The translations under genes were made by a program, and so were the position numbers. Below are positions 18,620 to 27,734 of a stretch of 32,655 nt of DNA, piece after piece (the stretch's first letter is position 1; each line of letters begins with the position of its first letter). A model generated the notes under the pieces. It ran no database searches, was not told where the DNA came from, and saw only the letters and a list, made by a program, of their open reading frames with translations. The stretch spans positions 1 to 32,655 of the forward strand of contig DVIH01000134.1 in assembly GCA_018711405.1 (NCBI GenBank), read 5' to 3'. This DNA comes from Candidatus Avibacteroides excrementipullorum (GTDB taxonomy: Bacteria; Bacteroidota; Bacteroidia; Bacteroidales; Bacteroidaceae).

Positions 18620-20524
18620 ATGAAGAGATTTTTATTGACCTTATTGGCTGTTGCGACCGTTGCCACAATGGGGGCGCAGACGGTTTGCCGTGCAGCACAT
18701 GAAAAAGTGGCGGCATCTGCTCCTCAGGCAGACGGACTGGAATGGATGAGACATTGCAGCGATGATGTGACTTCTGTGGGCGGCGTGGGTACCGGCGGAG
18801 GCACCACCATAGGTGTAGCCACAAGATTTTCCAAAGAGTTTCTGGCCGACTATGCGGGAAAGGAGATTTCGCTCGTGGCTATATGCCTTTATTCCCCGTT
18901 GCAGGATGTGGAGATAACCGTGAAAAAAGGAGACAACATTGCTACGGCCAATGAAGTGGCGACAGAGAACGTCGCGTCTTTGGGAGCCGGCTGGAATTAT
19001 GTGCAGCTCAGCGAACCTGTGGCCATAGACGGCACGGAAGCCATCTCCATCGCTTATGAGGCGCTTGATACGGGAGACATGCCTTACGGGTTTGACGGCG
19101 ACAGGCTCTCTTCAGCCGATACAGGCATGTCTTATCTGAAAATGGGATATGGCAGTTATGAAGACATATCGGGCAATGCGTCTTACCGCGTTTTCGGAAA
19201 TGCCATGATAATGGCTCTGGTTGGCGGCGACATGGCCGAGCTGGAAAACCGCATGGTTATGGACGACATCAGGAATGTGGATGCGTATGTGTTGGAAAAC
19301 TCAAATATAGAGGCACGGTGCTACATGACCAACAACTCGTTTAATGAAATATCATCGGCCACGCTCACTTATGCCGTAAACGGAACGGAAAAGAACGAGG
19401 AAATCGCGTTTGCCGGACCTGTGGCGCCCCACACTCAGGCAAATTGCACCGTAAATATTCCGGCAGCAGCCGAAGATATGACGATTACTTTCAAAATAAG
19501 CAAGATAAACGGGCAGGACAATGCACTGGTCAATGTCATGAAGAAGGAACTGACAGTCTATGGTGAGGATGACGTAGTAGACAGAACCATACTGATAGAA
19601 AAATTCACCGGTGCAGGCTGCGTGGCTTGTCCGAGTGCGGAGACCAATATAGAGCAAGTCACGGAAGGACTGAAAGACAGGATAGTAAGAGTCAATTACT
19701 ATACCTATTCGCAGGATGATCCGCTTTGGGACAATAACTGCCAGCAGATTGCCAAGTTCTTCGGCATGAGCTATGCTCCGGCTTGTATGCTCGACAGGTC
19801 TATACAGGAGGAACGCATAGACTGGGAGCAGTATGACGGCATAATATGGCATCCCAGCTACATGACGACGGAGATGCTGCAAAAGGAGATAGACAAACCG
19901 GCTTTGGTGACGCTCGATGTGGAAGGCATCTATGATGAATCGACGAAGAACATGACGGTGACGGTGAAAGGAAAGGGAAATATAAACCTGGCAGGAAAAC
20001 GGCTGACCATACTCCTGACACAAGACGGATATGTGGGCTACCAGTCGGGCGCGGGAACAACGGAAGACAATGAGAACTATGTGCACAATTATTTCCCAAT
20101 CGTCTATTTCACCTCATACAACGGAAATACGCTCCGACCGGCCTCCGACGGGACTTATGAAATGTCGCTCAGAAAGAGGATTCCCGATACATACGCAACG
20201 ACCGATGCGAAAGTGGACCTGTCGAAATGCAAGGTTGTGGCCTTTATAGGCGACTGGGATGAAAAGAAGACCAGCCCCATACTCAATGCTGCTTCAGCTG
20301 ATGTCCAAATAGGCAAATCGGTGGACAGCCAGTCGGCAGAGGCAGCTGTCAAGGCTTATTATGCAGGCGATGGCAAGATAGCCTTTACCGCTCCTTGCGA
20401 AGACGTGGAGGTGTATGACATGGCAGGCGTAAGGCTTGAAAACCGCAATCTGTCATCGGGTGTATACATCGTCCGTTTCACGTGCGGGGCAACAGCCCAT
20501 GTGCAGAAAGTCGCGATAGACTGA
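18620..20524 (+). CDS. Omp28-related secreted protein with thioredoxin-like region and T9SS-like C-terminus
   Basis: ILIEKFTGAGCVACPSAETNIEQVTEGLKDRIVRVNYYT; C-terminus VEVYDMAGVRLENRNLSSGVYIVRFTCGATAHVQKVAID. Confidence 0.8.
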   Translation: MKRFLLTLLAVATVATMGAQTVCRAAHEKVAASAPQADGLEWMRHCSDDVTSVGGVGTGGGTTIGVATRFSKEFLADYAGKEISLVAICLYSPLQDVEITVKKGDNIATANEVATENVASLGAGWNYVQLSEPVAIDGTEAISIAYEALDTGDMPYGFDGDRLSSADTGMSYLKMGYGSYEDISGNASYRVFGNAMIMALVGGDMAELENRMVMDDIRNVDAYVLENSNIEARCYMTNNSFNEISSATLTYAVNGTEKNEEIAFAGPVAPHTQANCTVNIPAAAEDMTITFKISKINGQDNALVNVMKKELTVYGEDDVVDRTILIEKFTGAGCVACPSAETNIEQVTEGLKDRIVRVNYYTYSQDDPLWDNNCQQIAKFFGMSYAPACMLDRSIQEERIDWEQYDGIIWHPSYMTTEMLQKEIDKPALVTLDVEGIYDESTKNMTVTVKGKGNINLAGKRLTILLTQDGYVGYQSGAGTTEDNENYVHNYFPIVYFTSYNGNTLRPASDGTYEMSLRKRIPDTYATTDAKVDLSKCKVVAFIGDWDEKKTSPILNAASADVQIGKSVDSQSAEAAVKAYYAGDGKIAFTAPCEDVEVYDMAGVRLENRNLSSGVYIVRFTCGATAHVQKVAID

Positions 20525-20547
20525 TAAGTGCTGATATTCAATGACTA

Positions 20548-20584
20548 CAGCCCGTTTCATGCCAGTGGAGCGGGCTGCTTTTTT
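20548..20584 (+). terminator. Rho-independent terminator after 18620..20524
   Basis: CAGCCCG/CGGGCTG stem followed by T6. Confidence 0.75.
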
Positions 20585-20598
20585 GGTGGCTGCCAGCT

Positions 20599-20698
20599 AT
20601 CGGCTCGGTCATCGTCCGGGATGTGCGCCATCTTCGCCGGGTATGTACGCCATCTTCGCCCGGGATCGGCTCGGTCTTGCCCGAAGATGTACGCCATC
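20599..20698 (+). repeat. Modular intergenic palindromic repeat, copy B
   Basis: ATCGGCTCGGTC at 20599 and 20665; ATGTRCGCCATC at 20621, 20643 and 20687; 20664-20698 identical to the reverse complement of 10794-10828 (35 bp). Confidence 0.85.
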
Positions 20699-20754
20699 CT
20701 TGAGGAGGGTGGAAAAGTGTAAAACTGCACCATAATTGTGTAAGGCATTTGCAT

Positions 20755-20762
20755 TATCTTTG
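20755..20762 (+). promoter_or_regulatory. -7 element for the HMA protein gene
   Basis: TATCTTTG; TTG 16 bp upstream. Confidence 0.55.
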
Positions 20763-20835
20763 CAGCACGAAGGCACTCTTTCCGGCAGAGGCGGGGAGGA
20801 TGTGTAATACAGGTTAACATTAAAATACAGTGATC

Positions 20836-21045
20836 ATGAAGAAGGAGTATAAAATTGAAGGCATGATGTGCAATCATTGCCGCATGCATGTGGAGAATGC
20901 TTTGAACAGGCTGGACGGTGTGTCGGCTATCGTAACGCTCAACCCTCCTGTGGCCGTGCTTGTGTTTTCCGGCAGGGAATACAGTGTGGAAGATTTGCAG
21001 AAAGCTCTTGCTGAGGAAGGCGATTATAAGATTGCGGAAAAGTGA
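20836..21045 (+). CDS. Heavy-metal-associated (HMA) domain protein, copper-chaperone-like
   Basis: MKKEYKIEGMMCNHCRMHVENALNRLDGVSAIVTLNPPVAVL. Confidence 0.93.
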   Translation: MKKEYKIEGMMCNHCRMHVENALNRLDGVSAIVTLNPPVAVLVFSGREYSVEDLQKALAEEGDYKIAEK

Positions 21046-21068
21046 ATTTTGCCTCAGGCGATAAAGAC

Positions 21069-21100
21069 AAAAGCCCGTCATCTTGTCGTGGCGGGCTTTT
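21069..21100. terminator. Bidirectional terminator between the convergent HMA and PepSY genes
   Basis: Perfect AAAAGCCCG (21069-21077)/CGGGCTTTT (21092-21100). Confidence 0.85.
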
Positions 21101-21127
21101 GCTTATGGATGGGGCAGGCTGTCGTGT

Positions 21128-21565
21128 CTACATGTCTATGTCCATGATGTTTTGATTCTTGTCGAATTGCAGTTCTATCCTGTTTGAGAGTTTCAGTTCG
21201 TATCCGTACTTGTCTTTTTCTATCTCAAGCACTGCGGTGTCGGGGTAATTTGTCGACAGATATTCCGTGATGCGGCCCGGTATGACCTCTGTGGGCACAT
21301 GAGTCTTTGGTAATTGCAGTTCGACCCAGTTGCCCGATTTGTCGAATTTTACGCTTTCGCCATTGTTGAAAAACACTTCATAGTGCTTTTGCAGTCCGTC
21401 TTTTTCGTATTTCACCAATGCTATCGGCATGTCGCTGAAATAAGTGTCGATGAAATTGGATGCCGCAGCGGGTAGCTCGTCCATGCTGATGCTTTTTTCC
21501 TTTTCGCATGAGGTGAATATGGAGAATGCTGCTATCGTAACGATGATTAAAAATAGGTTTTTCAT
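21128..21565 (-). CDS. PepSY-like domain lipoprotein
   Basis: Lipobox FTSCEKEK; YEVFFNNGESVKFDKSGNWVELQLP...YELKLSNRIELQFDKNQNIMDIDM. Confidence 0.85.
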   Translation of the reverse strand: MKNLFLIIVTIAAFSIFTSCEKEKSISMDELPAAASNFIDTYFSDMPIALVKYEKDGLQKHYEVFFNNGESVKFDKSGNWVELQLPKTHVPTEVIPGRITEYLSTNYPDTAVLEIEKDKYGYELKLSNRIELQFDKNQNIMDIDM

Positions 21566-21599
21566 ATCTTTTTGTCTTTAATGGTTTATAAATCTTGTC

Positions 21600-22040
21600 T
21601 TACATGTCTATGTCGATGAGGTTGAACCATTTGTCGAATTCCAGTTCCACCCTGTTCGACAGTTTCACTTCGTATGAGTTCTTGTCTTTTTCGAGCGACA
21701 GCACTACCGCTCCCTGATAGTTGGTGCGGATGTAGTTTTTTATCTGTTCCGGTACGGCTGCTTCGGGCACTGCGCTGTGTTTGCAGTCAATGTCTTTCCA
21801 TTCCCCCGATCTGTTGAACTCTATTTTGTCTCCATTGGTGAAAATGACTTCATAGGTCTTGTCAAACCAGTCGGTGTCTACTTTGGAGATGGCGATTCTG
21901 CTGTCGGCAAAGTGTGTCTTGATGAACTGCTGCGCTTTTGCCGGCAATTGTTCCACTCTGATAGGTCTGTCGTCGTCTGCCATGCCGAATGTGGTTGTCA
22001 TACAAAACAGGCAGGTAATGATTAGCAATAATTTTTTCAT
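21600..22040 (-). CDS. PepSY-like domain protein (tandem paralogue)
   Basis: Signal peptide; YEVIFTNGDKIEFNRSGEWKDIDC...YEVKLSNRVELEFDKWFNLIDIDM. Confidence 0.85.
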   Translation of the reverse strand: MKKLLLIITCLFCMTTTFGMADDDRPIRVEQLPAKAQQFIKTHFADSRIAISKVDTDWFDKTYEVIFTNGDKIEFNRSGEWKDIDCKHSAVPEAAVPEQIKNYIRTNYQGAVVLSLEKDKNSYEVKLSNRVELEFDKWFNLIDIDM

Positions 22041-22147
22041 GACTTTTCGTTTTTTTGATTGTTTGCTTATGTTTTCCTTGTTTCATTGTTTTCTGATGCA
22101 AAGATCAGGGGCAAAACTGAAATAAACCTGAAACCCGGAAAAATTGT

Positions 22148-23428
22148 TTATTTTTTTCTCTCTATCGTGAAACAGTGCATCCCGTGCCTGTATGCGTATG
22201 TGAGCGACAGTCCTGATATCTTGCAGATGGAGTCGCAGATGGCGAGTCCCAGACCGGTGGAGCCTTCGCGTTTGCTGCCTTGATAGAATTTTTCAAAGAT
22301 GTGCTCCGCATCCAGTGCTCCGTCGGAGTCTGACGTGTTGGCAATGGTGATGTGGTTTTTGTCGGCTTCTATCGTAATGTGTCCGTCAGGGCGGTTGTGG
22401 GCATACGAGTTCTTCAGCAGATTGGTCATCAGCATTACCGCGAGTGTCTCATGGATACTGACTGTGAAGTGTGATTCCATGCGGCATTCGGTGGTTATGT
22501 TTCTGCTTTTGTATACGGCCTTGTAGTCGCCCAGATATTTCAATATCAGTTCGTCCAGATTCAGCTGTACGGTGTCAGTGAACTGTTTGTTTTCTATTTT
22601 CGAGAGGAGCAGCAGCGATTTGTTCAGCTTGGTGAGGTGTTCGAGCGTCTGCTTCGTCTTGAACAGTTCCTCCATTTGTTTCTCGGTGAGGTTCTCATCG
22701 TCCATCAGCAGTTCTATGCGGTTGATGCATATGGCGAGAGGTGTCTGCATCTCGTGCGATGCATTTCCTATAAACATCTTTTGTTCCTCGAAAAGTTTCT
22801 CGTGCCTGTTGGCGAATTCGCTTGCCGCTGCATTTAGTTTTCTGAATTCCGTCACGTTGGTGGGGTTGTCCAACGGTCTGTTCTTGCCTCCTGTCTTGTA
22901 GTCTTCTATCCACTTCAGCAGTATGTACAGCGGGCGTATGTTTTTCTGGAACACTATGATGTTGACTATTATGATGACTATGAGCATGGCTGCATAGAGC
23001 AATATGATCCATTTGGCTATGGACAGCCTGAGGTCTTCTTTTTCTATGGTAGGTGTCAGTACCGTCAGCTGGTGGTATGTATTGTTTTCATCCGGGAAAA
23101 TGGTGATCAGTACCCTTGCCGGTTCTGTCTCTTTCTTTTCCTCCATGTATGCTATGGAGTCTTTGTATATTATTATGGGTTTGGACTTGGCGTATTCTTC
23201 GGTCACTTCCGTGATGTAGTACTGGTTGTTTGAACCGTCGCTCGTGGTGGGCATGTCCTGTCCGGCGAGTTTCCTTATGATCAGTGTTTCGGCATAGCTG
23301 TCGAGGGCATCATCCACTTCGTCGTTTATTTCTTCTATCATGGCCATGTAGAAGAATATGGCCCAGATGGTGAGCAGCACGGTAAGCGTTGCCGTGAGTT
23401 TTGCTATTATTTTGTATTTCAGTTTCAT
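22148..23428 (-). CDS. Sensor histidine kinase
   Basis: H-box NASHEMQTPLAICINRIELLM; N/G boxes NLLKNSYAHNRPDGHI...STGLGLAICDSI. Confidence 0.95.
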   Translation of the reverse strand: MKLKYKIIAKLTATLTVLLTIWAIFFYMAMIEEINDEVDDALDSYAETLIIRKLAGQDMPTTSDGSNNQYYITEVTEEYAKSKPIIIYKDSIAYMEEKKETEPARVLITIFPDENNTYHQLTVLTPTIEKEDLRLSIAKWIILLYAAMLIVIIIVNIIVFQKNIRPLYILLKWIEDYKTGGKNRPLDNPTNVTEFRKLNAAASEFANRHEKLFEEQKMFIGNASHEMQTPLAICINRIELLMDDENLTEKQMEELFKTKQTLEHLTKLNKSLLLLSKIENKQFTDTVQLNLDELILKYLGDYKAVYKSRNITTECRMESHFTVSIHETLAVMLMTNLLKNSYAHNRPDGHITIEADKNHITIANTSDSDGALDAEHIFEKFYQGSKREGSTGLGLAICDSICKISGLSLTYAYRHGMHCFTIERKK

Positions 23429-23432
23429 GGCT

Positions 23433-24110
23433 TCATTCTGTTACCATTTTATATCCGAATCCGTATGCCGACTTGATTTGTATGTCCGAATCGGAGTCTT
23501 TCAGTTTTTTTCTGAGGTTTTTTATCTGGGCATATATGAAGTCGTAATTGTCTACCTGGTCTATATGGTCTCCCCATACGTTTTCGGCCAGTGTTATCTT
23601 GTCTATCAGCCTCCCTTTGCGGTTGGCGAAAAAGAGCAGTATGTCATATTCTTTTTTGTTGAGGTCGAGGGGGGTGCCGTTTACATATACTTGATACGTG
23701 TCGGGCTTTATGGTCGTGTTGCCGAGTATGATGTCCAGATTGCCTTCATGCTGGTTTCGGCGGATTACGCTTCTCACCCTTGCTATGAGTTCGGCCAGAT
23801 GGAAAGGTTTGGCCAGGTAGTCATCGGCTCCGAGTTCCAGACCTTTTACTTTGTCTTCTATGGAGTCTTTTGCCGATATTATGATGACATTTTCCTTTTT
23901 TCTCATCTTTTTCAGTTCTTCCAGTATTTCCAGTCCGCTGCCGCCCGGCAGCATTATGTCGAGCAGGACGCAGTCATAATCGTGGTCTTCTATTTTTCTC
24001 AGTCCGCTGATGAAGTCCTGCGCGGTTTCTACTGTGTATTTCTGCTTTTCCAATGTCTCGCAGATTAGTTCTCTGAGCGATTTCTGGTCTTCTATGACGA
24101 GTATTTTCAT
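23433..24110 (-). CDS. OmpR-family response regulator
   Basis: MKILVIEDQKSLRELICETLEKQ...DCVLLDIMLPGGSGLEIL...GADDYLAKPF; winged-helix C-terminus. Confidence 0.96.
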   Translation of the reverse strand: MKILVIEDQKSLRELICETLEKQKYTVETAQDFISGLRKIEDHDYDCVLLDIMLPGGSGLEILEELKKMRKKENVIIISAKDSIEDKVKGLELGADDYLAKPFHLAELIARVRSVIRRNQHEGNLDIILGNTTIKPDTYQVYVNGTPLDLNKKEYDILLFFANRKGRLIDKITLAENVWGDHIDQVDNYDFIYAQIKNLRKKLKDSDSDIQIKSAYGFGYKMVTE

Positions 24111-24197
24111 GACAAGTCGTTTTTAGGGATTCTACAGGCAAAGTAAAGACTTGTTTTTGAATTTTGTCTGAAATTTTACAGGAAAAATAATAAAAAA

Positions 24198-24233
24198 ACA
24201 AGAGACTGAACATTGGCATGTCCCGTCTCTTGT
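24198..24233 (-). terminator. Rho-independent terminator for rpmE2
   Basis: Minus strand ACAAGAGAC...GTCTCTTGT 9-bp stem followed by a T-rich run. Confidence 0.85.
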
Positions 24234-24268
24234 TGAATGTTTAACTAAAACTTGTATCTTATGAAACG

Positions 24269-24520
24269 TTATTTCTTGCGGTTTCCGTATCTGCTCAAGA
24301 ATTTGTCCACACGTCCTGCCGTATCTACAAGTTTGGATTTACCGGTGTAGAACGGGTGAGAAGAACTTGAAATCTCCAGTTTAACCAAAGGATAAGTTTC
24401 TCCCTCAAATTCTATAGTGTCTTTTGTTGCGCAAGTGGAGCGTGAGAGAAAACAGTCTCCGTTTGACATGTCTTTGAAAACTACCGGGCGATATGATTCC
24501 GGATGAATACCTTTTTTCAT
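24269..24520 (-). CDS. rpmE2: Type B 50S ribosomal protein L31
   Basis: [29 protein letters not shown]...[28 protein letters not shown]. Confidence 0.97.
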   Translation of the reverse strand: MKKGIHPESYRPVVFKDMSNGDCFLSRSTCATKDTIEFEGETYPLVKLEISSSSHPFYTGKSKLVDTAGRVDKFLSRYGNRKK

Positions 24521-24593
24521 TTCTTATTGTTGTTTTATTGTTAACTTATTAAACGAATATTGGTAACGATAAATGTGTAATGGTAATTTTGTG

Positions 24594-24601
24594 CAAAGAT
24601 A
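24594..24601 (-). promoter_or_regulatory. -7 element for rpmE2
   Basis: Minus strand TATCTTTG. Confidence 0.6.
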
Positions 24602-24655
24602 TGCTTTTTATTTTTCATGCTAAAATGTTGGCGATAAAAAATATCGTTTTATCCG

Positions 24656-25552
24656 TTATTTGTCTTTTTTGCCGAACAAGGAGAAGTGTACGTAGCGCTT
24701 CGGATGTTCTTTCAGGTCTTTCAACAGGTTCGCGGCGTTTTCTGCCGTAGCGTTGAGGTTGTCATAGAAAGCTCTGTCGTTGACCAGAAGTCCGAGACTG
24801 TTGTCGCTTTGCCCCAATTTGGATGTGAATTGGTTTACATCGGCCAGCGTGCTGTTTATTTTTGTGAAAGTGTCTTTTATGTTAGCATCGTTGAGCTCGT
24901 CTGTCAGAGTTACCACATTGTCTTCTATCTTGTCGAGTTTGGTCATGGCCTGTGGCAGGTCCTTGTCGAGCAATACGCTCAGGCTGGCGCTGCTTCGCTC
25001 CAGGTTTTTCATGGTAGCATCCAGCGAGGACAGGGTAGACGGGATGCTTTTGTCGGCCAGAATCGCATTGAGCGATACCAGTATGGAGTCGAGTTTTGGC
25101 ATCATCATTACTATCTTCGGCATGAGCTCGGTGGACAGGTCGCCCATCAGTCCGGCGTTGTTGGCGCCTTGCAATGTGTCGCCTATGGCATAAAAGTCTC
25201 CTTTGTTTTCGGCAAACAGCAGATTCATCCTTACTCCTCCGAGCATTTCGGCCTGAAGCTCCGCCGATGTGCCTTTGGGCAATACTATGTCTTGTTCGAG
25301 TTCCACTTCTACTGCGATATTGCCAGGATGCAGGTTGTCATACACAATGTCGCTCACGATGCCTACTTTGAAACCGTTGGCATATACCGGACTTGATTTT
25401 GTCAGTCCGTTGATGTCGGAGAATTTCACATATATGTATTTGCTCGGTTTGAATATGTCTACGCCTTTCAGGTAGTTGAGGCCATAAATCAACATGAACA
25501 GTGCCACGATTCCGGCCAATCCTATTTTTACTTCTTTCGTAAAGTATTTCAT
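24656..25552 (-). CDS. MCE family (MlaD-like) protein
   Basis: YVKFSDINGLTKSSPVYANGFKVGIVSDIVYDNLHPGNIAVEVELEQDIVLPKGTSAELQAEMLGGVRMNL. Confidence 0.93.
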   Translation of the reverse strand: MKYFTKEVKIGLAGIVALFMLIYGLNYLKGVDIFKPSKYIYVKFSDINGLTKSSPVYANGFKVGIVSDIVYDNLHPGNIAVEVELEQDIVLPKGTSAELQAEMLGGVRMNLLFAENKGDFYAIGDTLQGANNAGLMGDLSTELMPKIVMMMPKLDSILVSLNAILADKSIPSTLSSLDATMKNLERSSASLSVLLDKDLPQAMTKLDKIEDNVVTLTDELNDANIKDTFTKINSTLADVNQFTSKLGQSDNSLGLLVNDRAFYDNLNATAENAANLLKDLKEHPKRYVHFSLFGKKDK

Positions 25553-25567
25553 GTCTCAGTGTTTTTT

Positions 25568-26701
25568 TTATTTCTTGTTTGATTTGTATTGTTTTATCGC
25601 TTCGTTTATGTCCATGCGTTCTCCGTTTTTGAATGCAACGATGAATGCGTCTTTGAATTTTGTCAGTATTTTTTTGCGTTCGCTGTATACTTTCGAGTAG
25701 TCTTCCGACTCCATGTAGGTGTATTTGTATATGCCGTTTTCTTTATAATAATCTATGTCGGTTATGCCTTTCAGTCTTTTGTCGTTTTTTTTCAGCGGGG
25801 AGGACGATGTGAGTATTTGTATCTTGAACACCGGGTTTCCGTCTGATGCCGCCGATTCTATACGTTGAGGCTTGCTGTCGTTTTTTGCCAGAAGCGGGGC
25901 GTTGTCATTTTTGCCTGTATCAAATCGTGCCAAGTGTTCGTTTTTGTATGACAGGAATGCCTTGTAAATGGATTTGCTCAGCGCGGCTGTTCCGGCTGCG
26001 CTGTTCAGGTAGTTCTCTTCTTCCGGAGTGCTTATGAATCCGAGCTCCACCAGGACGCTTGGCATGGCACATGCTTTCAGTACGAGAAATCCTGCCTGAT
26101 GCACCCCTTTGTCTATCCTTTTGGCTGTATTTTTGAACGATTTCTGGATCAGGGAGGCAAAATGTACGCTTTGCTCCATGTATTGGTCTTGTATGAGTTC
26201 GAATATTATGTATGATTCCGATGAGTTCGGATTGAATCCTGCATATTTTTGTTGGTAGTCGTCTTCGTAAAGTATTATTTCGTTTTCCCGTTTTGCCACA
26301 GCCAGGTTTTCGGCGGTCTTGGCCAAACCTAGTGTCCATGTGGATGCTCCTTTCACTTGTTTGCTGCCTCCCACAGAGTTAGTGTGTATGGATATGAAAA
26401 GGTCGGCTTTTGCTTCGTTTGCAATTTCGGCACGTCTTGCCAGCCCAATGAATACGTCTTTCTTGCGTGTGTAGATCACCTTCGTGTCTTTGCAATTGTC
26501 TTCTATCAGTTTGCCGAGAGCGAGAGCTACTTTCAGATTGATGTTTTTCTCTTTGCTCTTTTTACCTATTGCGCCCGGGTCTTTTCCTCCATGCCCTGCA
26601 TCTATGACGACAGTGAATCTCTTTGTCGGAGCTGTACGGGCAGTATCCGGGCAAAGGAATGTTATTGCGATGATGCAGAATATGAATTTAAAAAGTCTCA
26701 T
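25568..26701 (-). CDS. N-acetylmuramoyl-L-alanine amidase
   Basis: FTVVIDAGHGGKDPGAIGKKSKEKNINLKVALALGKLI...DLFISIHTNS...VLVELGFIS; start reset to 26701 (MRLFKF) because a -7 TAACTTTG lies at 26729-26736. Confidence 0.94.
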   Translation of the reverse strand: MRLFKFIFCIIAITFLCPDTARTAPTKRFTVVIDAGHGGKDPGAIGKKSKEKNINLKVALALGKLIEDNCKDTKVIYTRKKDVFIGLARRAEIANEAKADLFISIHTNSVGGSKQVKGASTWTLGLAKTAENLAVAKRENEIILYEDDYQQKYAGFNPNSSESYIIFELIQDQYMEQSVHFASLIQKSFKNTAKRIDKGVHQAGFLVLKACAMPSVLVELGFISTPEEENYLNSAAGTAALSKSIYKAFLSYKNEHLARFDTGKNDNAPLLAKNDSKPQRIESAASDGNPVFKIQILTSSSPLKKNDKRLKGITDIDYYKENGIYKYTYMESEDYSKVYSERKKILTKFKDAFIVAFKNGERMDINEAIKQYKSNKK

Positions 26702-26728
26702 TCGGTAATGTGTAAATGTATTCGCACG

Positions 26729-26736
26729 CAAAGTTA
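26729..26736 (-). promoter_or_regulatory. -7 element for the amidase/MCE operon
   Basis: Minus strand TAACTTTG. Confidence 0.55.
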
Positions 26737-26822
26737 GAACTTTCATTTTAAAACTCCCATAAACATAAAAGGTTTTGTCAATTTTAATAATTTTGCACAG
26801 TGATTTCTACATGTTTTCTTAA

Positions 26823-27734
26823 ATGATATCTTTTATAAAAAACTGGGCATTGCCGATTGCTATGCTTATCGGTGCATTGTTTTACGGGTGGTTGTCTCAA
26901 TTGGAATTCATAACCCCGTATTTGATATTTGCCATGTTGTTGCTCACATTCTGCAAGATAAAGCCTTCTGAGATGAAAGTTTCGTTCATGCATTTGTGGC
27001 TTTTGCTCATTCAGATATTGGGCAGTGTGGCGGCTTATTATCTGTTTTATCCTTTGGGGAAGGTTGTGGCTGAAAGCGTCATGGTGTGTGTCATAGCTCC
27101 TACAGCTACGGCTTCGGCAGTGATTACGGCCAAGTTGGGAGGCAGTGCGGCAAGTCTTGCGGCCTATACATTGTTGTCCAATTTGGGGACGGCAATGGCC
27201 GTGCCGATAATATTTCCTTTGGTGGAGGAGAATGCCGAACTTGGATTTCTGGTCTTGTCGATGAGAATATTTTCCAAAGTCTTTCCTTTGTTGATATGTC
27301 CGTTCTTGTTGTCTGTCTTGCTGAGAGGCATAGTGCCGGGAGTCTATCGCAAGCTGAAAGAGTGTAGCGGAGCGGCTTTTTATATTTGGGCGGCATCATT
27401 GGCCATAGTTATGGCGGAGATTACTCAGGCTATATTGTCTGGCACTACCTCTGTAGGCACCGAGATAGTGATAGCTTTATGTTCTCTTGCGGTTTGTTGC
27501 CTTTTGTTTTTCATAGGAAAGAAAATAGGACGCATATATGGCGATTCCATCAGTGGCGGACAGGGACTGGGACAGAAAAATACGATATTGGCCATTTGGA
27601 TTGCCGGTACCTACCTCAATCCTTCATCGGCAATAGGTCCCGGCGCCTATGTGGTCTGGCAAAACATAATCAACAGTTGGCAATTGTGGAAGAAAAGGAA
27701 GAAAGAAGAAAAAGCATATATAAATAAGGTATGA
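26823..27734 (+). CDS. Bile acid:sodium symporter (BASS)-type transporter
   Basis: Multi-TM; ITPYLIFAMLLLTFCKIKP; APTATASAVITAKLGGSAASLAAYTLLSNLGTAMAVPIIFPL. Confidence 0.75.
   Translation: MISFIKNWALPIAMLIGALFYGWLSQLEFITPYLIFAMLLLTFCKIKPSEMKVSFMHLWLLLIQILGSVAAYYLFYPLGKVVAESVMVCVIAPTATASAVITAKLGGSAASLAAYTLLSNLGTAMAVPIIFPLVEENAELGFLVLSMRIFSKVFPLLICPFLLSVLLRGIVPGVYRKLKECSGAAFYIWAASLAIVMAEITQAILSGTTSVGTEIVIALCSLAVCCLLFFIGKKIGRIYGDSISGGQGLGQKNTILAIWIAGTYLNPSSAIGPGAYVVWQNIINSWQLWKKRKKEEKAYINKV

Noticed and set aside
20599-20698. Possible CRISPR array
   Set aside because: Repeats are not separated by unique, uniform-length spacers; the modules are contiguous and palindromic, and there are no cas genes in the window.
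26702-26746. Longer N-terminus of the amidase
   Set aside because: It covers the -7 promoter element; MRLFKFIFCIIAITFL gives a normal signal peptide.
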